Assembly (NCBI RefSeq): GCF_044360475.1
Contig: NZ_CP043494.1
Span: 8,990,001 to 9,054,000, forward strand
Direction of reading: 5' to 3'
Origin: Archangium minus
GTDB taxonomy: Bacteria > Myxococcota > Myxococcia > Myxococcales > Myxococcaceae
Length of the DNA: 64,000 bases
Shown here: piece after piece, positions 9,648 to 18,491 of the stretch
How positions within the stretch are numbered: the first letter of the stretch is position 1
Layout of the letters: each line of letters begins with the position of its first letter
The notes under the pieces: generated by a model
Told to the model about the DNA's origin: nothing
What the model saw: the letters and a program-made list of their open reading frames with translations, nothing else
The model's database searches: none
Translations under genes and position numbers: made by a program

Positions 9648-10787
9648 CTACGGACCACCCTGGAGGCAGCGGTGGTGCACCTCAGGGTACCTGTCGAGCT
9701 TGAAGGAATACGCCTTCTCTCCCAGGTAAGCGATGTCACCGCGACCTTCAGGCAGCTTGAACAACTCGCGCGTCGCGGCCACGCCATCATCTTCGAGCGT
9801 CAGCTCGATTTCGTTTCCACGCTTCGACACGGCGGAGATCCAGCGGGATTTGATCCCAGCGTCCATGCCCACGTTCTCGATGAGCAGGAGCCATCTGCCG
9901 TGAATGTCCGGCTTGAACTTCAGCAAGTACGGCCTCTTCAAACAGTCATCCCAGTGCGCCTTCCAGATGCCGGATTCACTCCGCTCCAGCACGGCCCATT
10001 CCCTGGGCAGCCCATCCAGGATGGCATGAGAAGCGTCATCGAGAGCGAATCGACCAAAGGCCAGGTCCCCCCTGCCGGAAGGGCTCGGCTTGATGTCGAA
10101 GAAGAGTGCCTTCTCCATTACCGAGGTCGTGGCGAAGCCGGTTGATTCGAGGATCTCCCCCGTCAATACCTGGGCTTTGTCGATCTTGTATCTGCCGCGA
10201 TAGACGGCCACACGCTCGGCGTTCCCGAGGGCCACCACAAAGAGAAACCCCTTCGTCTCGACACGGATCTTCACGTCCTTCACCCCGGCCACAGCGGCAT
10301 CTCCAATGCAGGAGCTATCGTTCTGCTTGAAGCACGTGTGCTTGAACGTCCGAAGAGTCTTGGGCTTCTTGATGCCAGCCACCAGTTCGAGGTTCCGCTC
10401 GAAGAAGAGAGTCCCCAGCAGTTTCTGCAACTCGACGTCCTCCGGGGAGAGAGTCGCGGCGCGCAGCGCGCTGTCCTCGCGCTGCTTGAGGGAGAGGCTC
10501 GTGTCCTGCGCCTCGGCCTTGAGCTTCTCTGCCGACGGCTTCTCCGGCCCCAGCAGGGACGCGGACGCGTAGCCGTCCTTCTCTCCGCAGCGCACCTTCA
10601 GCCACGTCCCATCAAGCTTCTCGGCGACGCGGCACTCCGTGCCGATCTGGAGCTTCTCCAGAATCTCCGCTTCCGCGGAGGGCTCCTTCCGGAGGTTGAG
10701 AGAGGAGCCGAGGACGTAGACCCGTTGCTCCGTAGTGGCATCAGCTGCAGCCGTGGCAAGCAGGAGGGAGAGCAGAAGCGTTTGCAT
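9648..10787 (-). CDS. Secreted SH3b-domain protein
   Basis: 379 residues from the ATG at 10787, chosen because MQTLLLSLLLATAAADA is a clean signal peptide; an in-frame GTG/ATG extension to 10853 would bury it. Residues about 20-75 form a bacterial SH3 domain (SSLNLRKEPSAEAEILEKL...GTWLKVRC...GYASASLL). The remainder (about 110-379) is a beta-rich region of unknown family with a Cys pair (TCFKQNDSSC). SH3b domains commonly bind peptidoglycan peptides, so a periplasmic or cell-surface wall-binding role is likely. It is the first gene of the operon with the two large putative cell-wall hydrolases; a self-protection (immunity-like) or targeting role is conceivable from position but not shown by sequence. 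Confidence 0.65.
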   Translation of the reverse strand: MQTLLLSLLLATAAADATTEQRVYVLGSSLNLRKEPSAEAEILEKLQIGTECRVAEKLDGTWLKVRCGEKDGYASASLLGPEKPSAEKLKAEAQDTSLSLKQREDSALRAATLSPEDVELQKLLGTLFFERNLELVAGIKKPKTLRTFKHTCFKQNDSSCIGDAAVAGVKDVKIRVETKGFLFVVALGNAERVAVYRGRYKIDKAQVLTGEILESTGFATTSVMEKALFFDIKPSPSGRGDLAFGRFALDDASHAILDGLPREWAVLERSESGIWKAHWDDCLKRPYLLKFKPDIHGRWLLLIENVGMDAGIKSRWISAVSKRGNEIELTLEDDGVAATRELFKLPEGRGDIAYLGEKAYSFKLDRYPEVHHRCLQGGP

Positions 10788-10980
10788 CTTCAATGGTCCT
10801 GGAAGACGTCTGAAAGTGAACGACGATGACACGGGCAGTCCGCGGTTGTCCACGCGACCGCATCGATGCCGGATTCGAGTTTCTAGACGATCGGGTACTC
10901 GCCCGATTCACGGCGCGCGGTCACGGACAGGTGTATCCCTCGCAGGTCCGCGCACCTTGGCGCATCTTGGAGGCGGGCGC

Positions 10981-11019
10981 AGAAAAGCTCCGAGAGGTGA
11001 AGTCTGGCCTCTCGGAGCT
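10981..11019 (-). terminator. Rho-independent terminator after the secreted TldD-like gene
   Basis: A perfect 12-bp inverted repeat (AGCTCCGAGAGG at 10986-10997, CCTCTCGGAGCT at 11008-11019) with a 10-base loop. On the minus strand the stem is followed by TTTTCT, the layout of an intrinsic terminator for the gene ending at 11043. The rest of the 255-base gap to the SH3b gene (10788-10980) shows no gene; it should hold the promoter of the cell-wall-hydrolase operon, which I cannot place. Confidence 0.75.
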
Positions 11020-11042
11020 CGCGCTCCAACGCCTCGGCGCTG

Positions 11043-12770
11043 CTACTTCACCTCGCCGCTCGCGGTGGTGCTCGTCGCGGGGCTCATCAGGATGGGCGGC
11101 CGGTCCTTCCCTTCCTCCGCCCGCTGCAGCTCGATCTCCTGCAGCAGCACCGCCGGCGCCACCGTGGACACCGGCACGTTCCCGCTCTCGGCTCCGCAGT
11201 ACCCGTTGAACACGCCCTGCTTGCGGCCCGTGCTCATGATGCGGTTCACCGACGACAGCGGCGTGCCCACGATCTCCACCCCGCGCACCAGCGTCTCCTG
11301 CCCCGTCTTCACGTCCACCCGGTACACCATCCGCGGCACACCCTTGAACGCCTGGTAGCCGTAGCTCGATGTGTTCGTGTTCCCGCCCGTGATGTCCCGG
11401 ATGATCAGTCCGTACGGCTTGCCCTGCCGCTTCGCCTCGGCGATGAGCTGCTTCTTCAGCTCCACGTCATCCACCTGCTTCGTCGAGTCCACGATGAGGT
11501 TGGCCATGCGCGCCACCGGCTTGCGCGTGCCCTGGCTGCGCCCGTGCCCGTTGGACTGCAGGAACCCCTCCACGGGTCGCCTCGAGAGCAAGTAGCTCCT
11601 CAGCACGCCCTTCTCCACCAGCACCACCTTCTGCCCCTTCACGCCCTCTTCGTCGTACTCGTAAAAGCCGTTGAGGGGCTCGTTGCGCAGCGCGCGCACC
11701 GTTGGGTCATCCACGATGCTGATGAACGTGGGCAGCACCTGCTTGCCCACCTGGCCCCGGAAGGTCTTCCCCTCCCCTTCCCCATCCTGCCGGTCTCCCT
11801 CCAACCGGTGCCCCACCGCCTCGTGGAAGAGCACCCCCGCAGCCTCCGGCGCCAGGATGGCCGGCCCTGTGTACGGGTCGATGGCGGGCGCCTTCCGCAG
11901 TGCCAGCAGCTCGTTGATGATCTTCGTGGTGGACTCGGACAGCGTCTTGTCGTCCGGCAGCCCCGCCTCGGTGGGCGCGTAGTAGTTGCGCGAGTTGTCC
12001 AGCAATTGCCCGTCGTCCGCGCGCGTCACCGCCGTCACGTGCAGCCCGTACATCGTCTCTTCCGTTATGATGCGGCTGCCCTCGGTGGACACAAACAGGC
12101 GCTTCACCTTGTCCGCCGTCACCCGCACTTCCGAATCGAAGATCTCCGGGTGCGCCTTGAAGCGCTCGGACACCTCGCGTGCCACGCGGACCCAGCGGTC
12201 ATGGTCGAACGGGAAGGCCACCGGCGGTTGCACGTACTGCACCGGCTTCTCCTTGGAGAAGGACGGCGCCTGCTTGGGGTTCTCCACCGCGTAGACGTTA
12301 TCGCCCTTCTTCTTGAGGAACTGCGAGAGCGCGGCCTTGTACTTCTCGTCCGTCACCAGCCACAGCGAGGTGCGCAGGGCCATCGGCGAGTCGTCGATGG
12401 GCGCGTCCTTGTTCGAGATGTAGCTGGAGCCCTTGCCGCCGCCGAAGAACTCGTACTCCTCGGGGCCCGAGTTGTCGAACTCGTAGGAGCCCACCCGCAC
12501 GTCTACGTACAGCTTGCGCTCGCGGTAGGTGTCGTCCAGGAAGATCGCTCCATATCGGGCAACGATGCCGTACTGCTCCGCCTCCTTGAGCTGGTAGCTC
12601 ATGAAGTACGGAGGCTCGTGGTTCTGCAGCTTGAGCTGCTGCTGGTTGCGCTGGAGCTCCTCCGCCATCGCGTTCATCAGCGTCACACGCGCATCCGGAG
12701 CGGGCGCGGCGGCGGTGAGGACGACGGAGGCGGCGAGCAACGGAAGGACTGGCCAGTTTCGGGTTCGCAC
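11043..12770 (-). CDS. Secreted TldD/PmbA-family metalloprotease
   Basis: 575 residues with an N-terminal signal peptide (hydrophobic stretch about 7-22, AAPAPDA cleavage region). The body matches the TldD/PmbA family, including the HExxxH zinc motif FHEAVGHRLEG about residue 315 and the C-terminal GVEIVGTPLSSVNRI...GVFNGYCGAESGNVPVS region. Cytoplasmic TldD pairs with TldE/PmbA to degrade small peptides; this version appears exported and has no TldE neighbour here, so it may act alone in the periplasm. A canonical TldD-TldE pair is found at 54.8-57.7 kb in the same window. It is monocistronic by layout, divergent from the SDR gene across 135 bases, and followed by an intrinsic terminator. 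Confidence 0.85.
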   Translation of the reverse strand: MRTRNWPVLPLLAASVVLTAAAPAPDARVTLMNAMAEELQRNQQQLKLQNHEPPYFMSYQLKEAEQYGIVARYGAIFLDDTYRERKLYVDVRVGSYEFDNSGPEEYEFFGGGKGSSYISNKDAPIDDSPMALRTSLWLVTDEKYKAALSQFLKKKGDNVYAVENPKQAPSFSKEKPVQYVQPPVAFPFDHDRWVRVAREVSERFKAHPEIFDSEVRVTADKVKRLFVSTEGSRIITEETMYGLHVTAVTRADDGQLLDNSRNYYAPTEAGLPDDKTLSESTTKIINELLALRKAPAIDPYTGPAILAPEAAGVLFHEAVGHRLEGDRQDGEGEGKTFRGQVGKQVLPTFISIVDDPTVRALRNEPLNGFYEYDEEGVKGQKVVLVEKGVLRSYLLSRRPVEGFLQSNGHGRSQGTRKPVARMANLIVDSTKQVDDVELKKQLIAEAKRQGKPYGLIIRDITGGNTNTSSYGYQAFKGVPRMVYRVDVKTGQETLVRGVEIVGTPLSSVNRIMSTGRKQGVFNGYCGAESGNVPVSTVAPAVLLQEIELQRAEEGKDRPPILMSPATSTTASGEVK

Positions 12771-12905
12771 GCCCCGACTCTACCCGACCCCGCTGCAACC
12801 GGCAGGTCCGACCTGGGGTGAACGGCAGGTGGAGAACGCGGCCAGACAGCTCGCTTGGACACCACCCGGGGGGAGGCGCTAGACAGCGCCGCCCAGGAGG
12901 CGTTC

Positions 12906-13661
12906 ATGGACAAGAAAGTCGTGGTGATCACCGGAGCGAGTGCGGGCATTGGCGCCGCTCTGGCGGAGCAGGTAGGCAGGAAGGGATGGCAGGTGGTGCT
13001 CGCCGCGAGGCGCGAGCCCGAGCTGCGCCAGGTGGCAGCACGCGTGGGACCCGAGGCGCTGCCCGTGGTCGCTGACGTCTCCAAGCGAGAGGATGTCCAG
13101 CGCGTGATGGAGGCGGCCCTGGCCCGCTTCGGCCAGGTGGATGTCTGGGTGAACAACGCGGGGCGCGGCATCAGCAAGCTCGTCTCCGAGCTCACGGACG
13201 AGGACTTCGATGAGATGATGCGCGTCAACGTCAAGTCGGCGCTCTACGGCATCCAGGCCGTGCTGCCGCACTTTCAGTCGCGCGGCAGTGGGCACATCAT
13301 CAACGTTTCGTCCGTGCTGGGGCGGGTGCCTCATGTCCCCCAGCGCTCGGCCTACAACGCGGCCAAGCACGCGCTCAACGCGCTGACGGCCAACCTGCGC
13401 CAGGAGCTGCGCGAGCGCTTCCCCGGCATCCACGTCACCACGTTCCTTCCGGGAGTGGTGGCCACTGAGTTCGGGGTGAATGCGCTCGGCGGCGGAGTGG
13501 ACTCGCGCCAGATTCCGGGCGCCCAGTCCGTTGAGGAGACCGCCTCCGTCCTGCTGGGGGTGATTGAACGGCCTCGCCCCGACGTGTACTCGCGGCCCGA
13601 GTACCGGCAGCAGGTCATCGCGTACTACTCGTCCGAGGACCTGCTCATCCCCGGGCGATGA
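12906..13661 (+). CDS. Short-chain dehydrogenase/reductase (SDR)
   Basis: 251 residues, the usual length for a classical SDR. The start at 12906 is preferred over an upstream in-frame ATG (12855) because GGAGG lies 7 bases before it and the Rossmann fold begins at once. Motifs: TGASAGIG (residues 9-16, cofactor binding), NNAG (83-86), catalytic Ser135/136 in INVSS, and YNAAK with Tyr150 and Lys154. An arginine pair after beta-2 (AARRE) favours NADP(H). The protein lacks signal or membrane segments, so it acts in the cytoplasm. The substrate cannot be told from sequence. The next gene is convergent. Confidence 0.88.
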   Translation: MDKKVVVITGASAGIGAALAEQVGRKGWQVVLAARREPELRQVAARVGPEALPVVADVSKREDVQRVMEAALARFGQVDVWVNNAGRGISKLVSELTDEDFDEMMRVNVKSALYGIQAVLPHFQSRGSGHIINVSSVLGRVPHVPQRSAYNAAKHALNALTANLRQELRERFPGIHVTTFLPGVVATEFGVNALGGGVDSRQIPGAQSVEETASVLLGVIERPRPDVYSRPEYRQQVIAYYSSEDLLIPGR

Positions 13662-13758
13662 AAAAAAATGAGGCCCCGCCCCGGCGCGCCCCCTCCTTGG
13701 CGCCGCGGCAGGACCTCCTGTGTGAACCGGACGGCAACCGGGCCGGCCGGTCTTCACG

Positions 13759-15084
13759 CTAGGCCTTGGTGACCTTCTCGCGACCCGGGCCCACGTTCTT
13801 GCAGGCGTTGCGGGTGTCGACGACGCACTGGGAGTGCTTCACCACCTGGTTGTAGTCGATGCTCGAGTGGTCCGTGAGGATGACGACCGCGTCGTACTGG
13901 GCGAGCGTCTCCGGGTTCAGCGGCACCGACTGCATCGTGTAGTGGAAGCCGTGGCCCTCCTCGAGGCGAGGCACGTACGGGTCGTGGTACTCGACCTCGG
14001 CGCCCTTCTCCTTGAGCAGCGAGATGACCCGGAGGCTCGGGCTCTCGCGCATGTCGTCGATGTCCTTCTTGTACGCCGCGCCCAGGCACAGCACCTTCGC
14101 GCCGTTGAGCGTCTTCTTGTTCTTGTTGAGCGCCTCCATGGTCCGGGTGACCACGTAGTACGGCATCTGCTGGTTCACCTCGCCGGCGAGCTCGATGAAC
14201 TTGGTGTGGAACTCGTACTCGCGCGCCTTCCACGTCAGGTAGAACGGGTCGATGGGAATGCAGTGACCGCCCAGGCCCGGACCCGGGTAGAAGGGCATGA
14301 AGCCGAAGGGCTTCGTCCCCGCCGCCTGGATGACCTCCCACACGTCGATGTTCATCCGGTCGCAGAGCATCTTCATCTCGTTGACCATGGCGATGTTCAC
14401 GCACCGGAAGATGTTCTCCAGCAGCTTGGCCAGCTCGGCCACGCGCGTGGAGGACACCGGCACCGTCTCCTTCAGCGCGCTGGCGTAGAGGGCCTGCGCC
14501 ACCTCGAGGCACGCCGGGGTGTGGCCACCGACGATCTTCGGGATCGTCTTGGTGTTGAAGTTCTTGTTACCCGGATCCTCGCGCTCGGGGCTGAAGGCCA
14601 GGTGGAAGTCCACGCCCGCCTTCAGGCCGTTCTTCTCGAGCAGCGGCTTGAGCACCTCATCCGTGGTCCCCGGGTACGTGGTGGACTCGAGGATGAAGAG
14701 CTGGCCGGGCCGCACGTGCGGCGCCAGCGCCTCGCCCGTCTTGATGATGTAGCTCATGTCCGGCTCACGCGAAGCCGTGAGCGGCGTGGGCACGCAGATG
14801 ATGATGCAGTCCATCTCGCGAGCCTTCGCGAAGTCCGTCGTCGCCTTGAGCTTGCCCTTGCTCGTGAGCTCCTGAATGGGCTCGCTGGGGATGTGCTTGA
14901 TGTAGCTCACCCCCTTGGTGATGTTCTCCACCTTCCGCGTGTCCACGTCGAGCCCCGTCACGGGGAAGCCGGCCTCCGCGAACGCCATGCCCAGCGGCAG
15001 ACCCACGTAACCCATCCCGACCACGCCCACCTTCGCCTCCCGCCGGCGGATACGCTCCAGCAGCGGGCTCACCATCACGCGCAT
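13759..15084 (-). CDS. UDP-sugar 6-dehydrogenase (WbpA/WecC-type)
   Basis: 441 residues from the ATG at 15084, which has GAGG 8 bases upstream; the ATG at 15102 lacks a ribosome site. The N-terminal NAD-binding motif is GMGYVGLP, and the catalytic cysteine sits in GPGLGGHCIPIDP. C-terminal UDP-binding domain includes GAAYKKDIDDMRESPS. The family performs a two-step NAD-dependent oxidation of a UDP-hexose or UDP-HexNAc to the uronic acid. Sequence texture (VPTPLTASREPDMSYI) is closer to WbpA-type UDP-N-acetylglucosamine dehydrogenases than to UDP-glucose dehydrogenase, but this is a judgement from memory. With the heparinase-like gene just upstream, it fits acidic exopolysaccharide or O-antigen metabolism. 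Confidence 0.88.
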   Translation of the reverse strand: MRVMVSPLLERIRRREAKVGVVGMGYVGLPLGMAFAEAGFPVTGLDVDTRKVENITKGVSYIKHIPSEPIQELTSKGKLKATTDFAKAREMDCIIICVPTPLTASREPDMSYIIKTGEALAPHVRPGQLFILESTTYPGTTDEVLKPLLEKNGLKAGVDFHLAFSPEREDPGNKNFNTKTIPKIVGGHTPACLEVAQALYASALKETVPVSSTRVAELAKLLENIFRCVNIAMVNEMKMLCDRMNIDVWEVIQAAGTKPFGFMPFYPGPGLGGHCIPIDPFYLTWKAREYEFHTKFIELAGEVNQQMPYYVVTRTMEALNKNKKTLNGAKVLCLGAAYKKDIDDMRESPSLRVISLLKEKGAEVEYHDPYVPRLEEGHGFHYTMQSVPLNPETLAQYDAVVILTDHSSIDYNQVVKHSQCVVDTRNACKNVGPGREKVTKA

Positions 15085-15144
15085 CTGACTCACCTCTCCC
15101 ATGAAGGCATGCCGGGTCGCCCCGTCACGCCCCGTCCATTGCCT

Positions 15145-17220
15145 TCACTTGAAGACGACTACCCACCTCAACCAAGCCGGGGGCGACACCCGCACCCCGA
15201 ACACCACAACCTGCGACGGCTCCACGAGGCCGTAGCCCGGCGAATACCGGGACGGCTCCAATCGCGGCTCCAGGCCCTCCGCGAAGAGCACCAGGGCCAC
15301 CGGCGACTCCGCCGGCCCCAGCTCCACACCCAGCGATGCGAAACTCCGCGGGGCCGCCGGTACACGCAGCGCCCGCGCCAGTTCCTCGCGCGTGGGCGCC
15401 TTCAGCCTTGCCTCGCGGTCCGGAAGGTGGATCCGCCCCACGACATCGTGAAGCCCCACCCCCACCAATGCGTCCGTCACCCCGAGCGCACGCTCGCGCT
15501 TGTCCAGCACGAAGGTGCGCTCCACGCCCACGGGCGAGGCCAGCGAGCGATAGCCGTCGTGCCGCACGGTGAGGCGATCCAGCTCGGCCCCCGGCTGGAA
15601 CACCTGCACCCGGGCCCGCGCCGCCTCGGGCAGCGCGAACAGCCGGTTCGGATCCAGCGGCGACTGCTCCTGGCCGTCCACCTGAAGCGTGTTGTGCGCT
15701 GCCGTGGAGCGGAAGGCGTTACGCACCGTGGGCTCCCGCGTGTACGTGCCCGTGCCCGGATCCACGATGACGGGGCGCCCGCCCAGGTGCAGCTCGAAGG
15801 AGAGCTTGTCGTTGTGGCTGTGCCCGCCCACCCCGTGCTGTCCCTGCAGGCCAGCGCTCACTGTCACCACCGCTCCCGCCCCACGCAGGACGTGGAAGCC
15901 TCCCGCAGGGAAGCTCACCGACTCCGCAGGCCGGGCGCGAGGCAGTGAACGGAAGCGCTCGAGGCCAGAGCGTCCCAGCAGCCACGCGGCCTCGTCTGGG
16001 AAAGAGCCCTCCGCCAGCGTCTCGAGGCCGAAGAGCGCTGCCCCCAGCGGCGCGAGGTAGCCCTGCTCGCGTGGGTCGCGCTCCTGGAAGGGGAAGACGC
16101 GGCCCGAGTCGTTGTCACCTAGCTGTGGTGCGAGCCCCTGCTCGGAGCTCCAGGCGCGCGAGGCCGCGTACATGCGGCGCAGCCGTGCCTCGTAGCGGAG
16201 GCCCAGCTCCACGCCCTGGCCACGTGCCACCACGAGCGCGAGGGTGAAGAGCTCCACGGACAGCCGGTGGTACGGCACGGAGCCCTCGAAGGAAGTGCCC
16301 TCCGCGTGCACCTGCGCCACCATCTGCGCCCGGAGTCCCGCCACCGCGCGCGCCACCTGCCTCGACGCGTCCGGCAGCTCCGGGAAGAGCAGGCCCGCCA
16401 CCAACAGGCCCACGTAGTTCGAGACGAGGTGGTTGTTGGGCACCGCCCCGTGATCCTCCAGGTGCGCCTCCACCCAGGCGGTGTGCTCGGCCAGCGCCTC
16501 CAGCACCGGCACGAGGAACTCCGGCCTGCGCGCCTCGGGCGCGTCCGCGAACATCACCAGCGCCTGTGCCAGGTTGGCCGCTCGCAGCGCCACCTCCATG
16601 GCGCACGTCCAGTGCACGCCCTGCCCCACTGGGTTGGCCTGGAGGAAGTCCAGCGTCCGCGTCACGAAGGCCCGTGCGAACGTCCTGCGCGCCTCTTCGT
16701 CGCGCTCCACCCAGTACCCCTGCCCGAGCGCCACCAGGCAGTCCAATCGGCCCAGCACCCACGGGTACTTTGGATCCACGCCCGGCTGCGCCAGCCGCAG
16801 CCGCTCCACCGGCACGACTGGGTAGCGGTAGCCGCTCACGGGATCCCTGGACCAGTCCACCGGCTGGCCTTCGCCGAAGCACACGCGCGTGCCGAAGACG
16901 TCGAACTCACCGCGCAGGGCGGCCCGGGCGCGCTCCAAGGCCCGTTGCCTGGCACCCGGCAGGGCCTCGAGCGCCTCCAGGACGGAGGTCCGCTGCACCA
17001 CCTCGCACCAGGCCCGGCCAGGACGCGCCGACAACGCACGTTCCGCCAGTTCGTCCGTGTTGGCGGCCCCGAAGGCCAGGAGCAGCCCCGGCTCGTCGAG
17101 CCGCTCGCGCCTCTTATAGAGGGCCTGCCGCGCCACTCCCTGGACTCGCCGTGCCACTCCCCTGGCGAGTCCTCCCGGCGCAAGCCGTGCGATCGTCGAG
17201 TAGTACCCCAATGTCCCCAT
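15145..17220 (-). CDS. Heparinase II/III-family protein
   Basis: 691 residues from the ATG at 17220 (GGAG-rich sequence just upstream); in-frame ATGs at 17238 and 17259 are alternatives. Residues about 60-420 form an all-helical toroid typical of polysaccharide lyases (NNHLVSNYVGLLVAG, FEGSVPYHRLSVELF). The C-terminal beta-sandwich begins with FPAGGFHVLRG and carries HSHNDKLSFELHLGGRPVIVDPG, the hallmark of the heparinase II/III-like domain with candidate catalytic His and Tyr residues. Such proteins cleave or process uronic-acid-containing polysaccharides. No signal peptide is evident. It lies 60 bases upstream of the UDP-sugar dehydrogenase on the same strand, so the pair may form a polysaccharide operon. 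The real substrate is unknown. Confidence 0.82.
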   Translation of the reverse strand: MGTLGYYSTIARLAPGGLARGVARRVQGVARQALYKRRERLDEPGLLLAFGAANTDELAERALSARPGRAWCEVVQRTSVLEALEALPGARQRALERARAALRGEFDVFGTRVCFGEGQPVDWSRDPVSGYRYPVVPVERLRLAQPGVDPKYPWVLGRLDCLVALGQGYWVERDEEARRTFARAFVTRTLDFLQANPVGQGVHWTCAMEVALRAANLAQALVMFADAPEARRPEFLVPVLEALAEHTAWVEAHLEDHGAVPNNHLVSNYVGLLVAGLLFPELPDASRQVARAVAGLRAQMVAQVHAEGTSFEGSVPYHRLSVELFTLALVVARGQGVELGLRYEARLRRMYAASRAWSSEQGLAPQLGDNDSGRVFPFQERDPREQGYLAPLGAALFGLETLAEGSFPDEAAWLLGRSGLERFRSLPRARPAESVSFPAGGFHVLRGAGAVVTVSAGLQGQHGVGGHSHNDKLSFELHLGGRPVIVDPGTGTYTREPTVRNAFRSTAAHNTLQVDGQEQSPLDPNRLFALPEAARARVQVFQPGAELDRLTVRHDGYRSLASPVGVERTFVLDKRERALGVTDALVGVGLHDVVGRIHLPDREARLKAPTREELARALRVPAAPRSFASLGVELGPAESPVALVLFAEGLEPRLEPSRYSPGYGLVEPSQVVVFGVRVSPPAWLRWVVVFK

Positions 17221-17403
17221 TCCGCCGCTCCGTCCCATCCCGGACGGCAGCCAAAGCAATTGGCCGGCCAGCGGGCTCAGAGGGACGTGCCGGCCCCAGC
17301 GCTGGAGACTCCCTGTAGTCCAGTAAAAAAGTCAGGTGGACGGGAGCCACTTTGGGGAAAGGTTTTCCTGCCGGCACCCCTCGCGTTCCTATGAAGAGGT
17401 GCG

Positions 17404-18438
17404 TTGCGCCATCCGCCTTCCGTGGCCATTCCTCCTTATGTGCAGGCGGGTGCTTGGAGCGGGTGGCGCGTGGGGAGGAGTGTCAGCGCCTCCGAGGTGG
17501 AGCGAACGGTTTCGGCGATCGCCGAGCGGGCGCTGCACCACGGAGCGCAGGCAGGCCTCGATGCGCTCATGGAAGCAGCAATGCGCCTCACGAAGGTGCA
17601 CGGGGCCGCGTTGTACGCGGACGGTCATCGTGTGGCGCTCGCAGGGCTTGAGCCTCCGGCGCCGGCTCAGGCCCATCCTCTGCAACTCTTGAAGGATGGG
17701 CGCACGACGCTGGTGCTGGGTGAGCCGTGTATGGATACCGCGGATCAGCAGCACCTTGTCCGGCTGGCAGCCCTGGGCACCGCGCTCCTGGCTAGTCTGG
17801 CTCGAGAAGATGAGGCCCGAGCTGAAAGGACGCGGCTGCGTCAAGAGCGGTTGCGGTTGAGGGAGCAGCTCGCGCACCGGGATCGCGCCTGGTCCCGAGC
17901 GGCGCATGACCTGCGCACGCCCCTGCTCGTGATGCAGGGTTACATCGACATGATGGCCAAGGGCATGGCTGGCGCGATTACACCCGCCATGCAGCGCTAC
18001 CTCGAGCGCATGGCTCGAGCCGCAGGTGAGATGAACGCCCGGCTTCAGCACCGCCCCTCGGGCGGGGACACACCGGCGGCGGATCTGCGTCCCTTGTTGA
18101 ACGCTACTTTTGGCTCCGGGCGGTATGGCTCCGCACGGCTGGAGTTGCCTTCCGGCTCGGTGCGCGTCCGCGCGCCCCGAGTGGCAGTGGCGTTGCTGAT
18201 CCGCTCTCTGGGACGGCTGCTGTCCGGGGCGGGCGCTTCCGCGGTGGTGCTGCGGGTGGATGTGCCCGAGGAGATGAATATGTGGCGGCTGCTCGTCCAG
18301 GCTCGTGCGGAGCGCCCCTTGCCAGAGCGTGCACGCGAGTCGCTGGAGCGGCTCGCCCGGAGATGTGAGGCTCGGATCTCCTGGGGTGAAGCTTCTGGGC
18401 TCGAGCTGGTTGTGCTCCTGCCTCGTATTCAGGAGTGA
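17404..18438 (+). CDS. Histidine-kinase-like protein with H-box but degenerate ATPase domain
   Basis: 344 residues if translation begins at the TTG at 17404; the start is uncertain because no good ribosome site is visible. Residues about 30-135 look like a degenerate GAF domain, 135-165 a coiled coil, and 165-215 a HisKA dimerisation helix pair with the H-box SRAAHDLRTPLLVMQGY (His168). The remaining 120 residues keep the approximate size of a HATPase_c domain, but I see no N-box Asn, no DxGxG and no GxGL motif. It may therefore be a phosphotransfer or scaffold protein rather than an active kinase. It is divergent from the heparinase gene and convergent with the DedA gene, with an insertion sequence between. 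No response regulator is adjacent. Confidence 0.65.
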   Translation: MRHPPSVAIPPYVQAGAWSGWRVGRSVSASEVERTVSAIAERALHHGAQAGLDALMEAAMRLTKVHGAALYADGHRVALAGLEPPAPAQAHPLQLLKDGRTTLVLGEPCMDTADQQHLVRLAALGTALLASLAREDEARAERTRLRQERLRLREQLAHRDRAWSRAAHDLRTPLLVMQGYIDMMAKGMAGAITPAMQRYLERMARAAGEMNARLQHRPSGGDTPAADLRPLLNATFGSGRYGSARLELPSGSVRVRAPRVAVALLIRSLGRLLSGAGASAVVLRVDVPEEMNMWRLLVQARAERPLPERARESLERLARRCEARISWGEASGLELVVLLPRIQE

Positions 18439-18476
18439 GATCGGCGGCCACGGGGAAGGACATACCCTCACCCCAG

Positions 18477-18491
18477 CCCTCTCCCAAAGGG
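18477..18491. repeat. Left half of a palindromic repeat split by the IS, ending in the target duplication
   Basis: The sequence reads CCCTCTCCC AAAGGG up to 18491; the other half (AGAGGG, 20032-20037) lies on the far side of the IS. Joined, they give CCCTCTCCC AAA GGGAGAGGG, a palindrome of the kind often found between convergent genes. The last nine bases CCCAAAGGG (18483-18491) are the left copy of the target-site duplication. Confidence 0.75.

Noticed and set aside
13662..13669. A-run after the SDR stop, considered as a terminator T-run for the minus-strand dehydrogenase gene
   Set aside because: The GC-rich sequence before it on the minus strand does not form a clean stem directly adjacent to the run.
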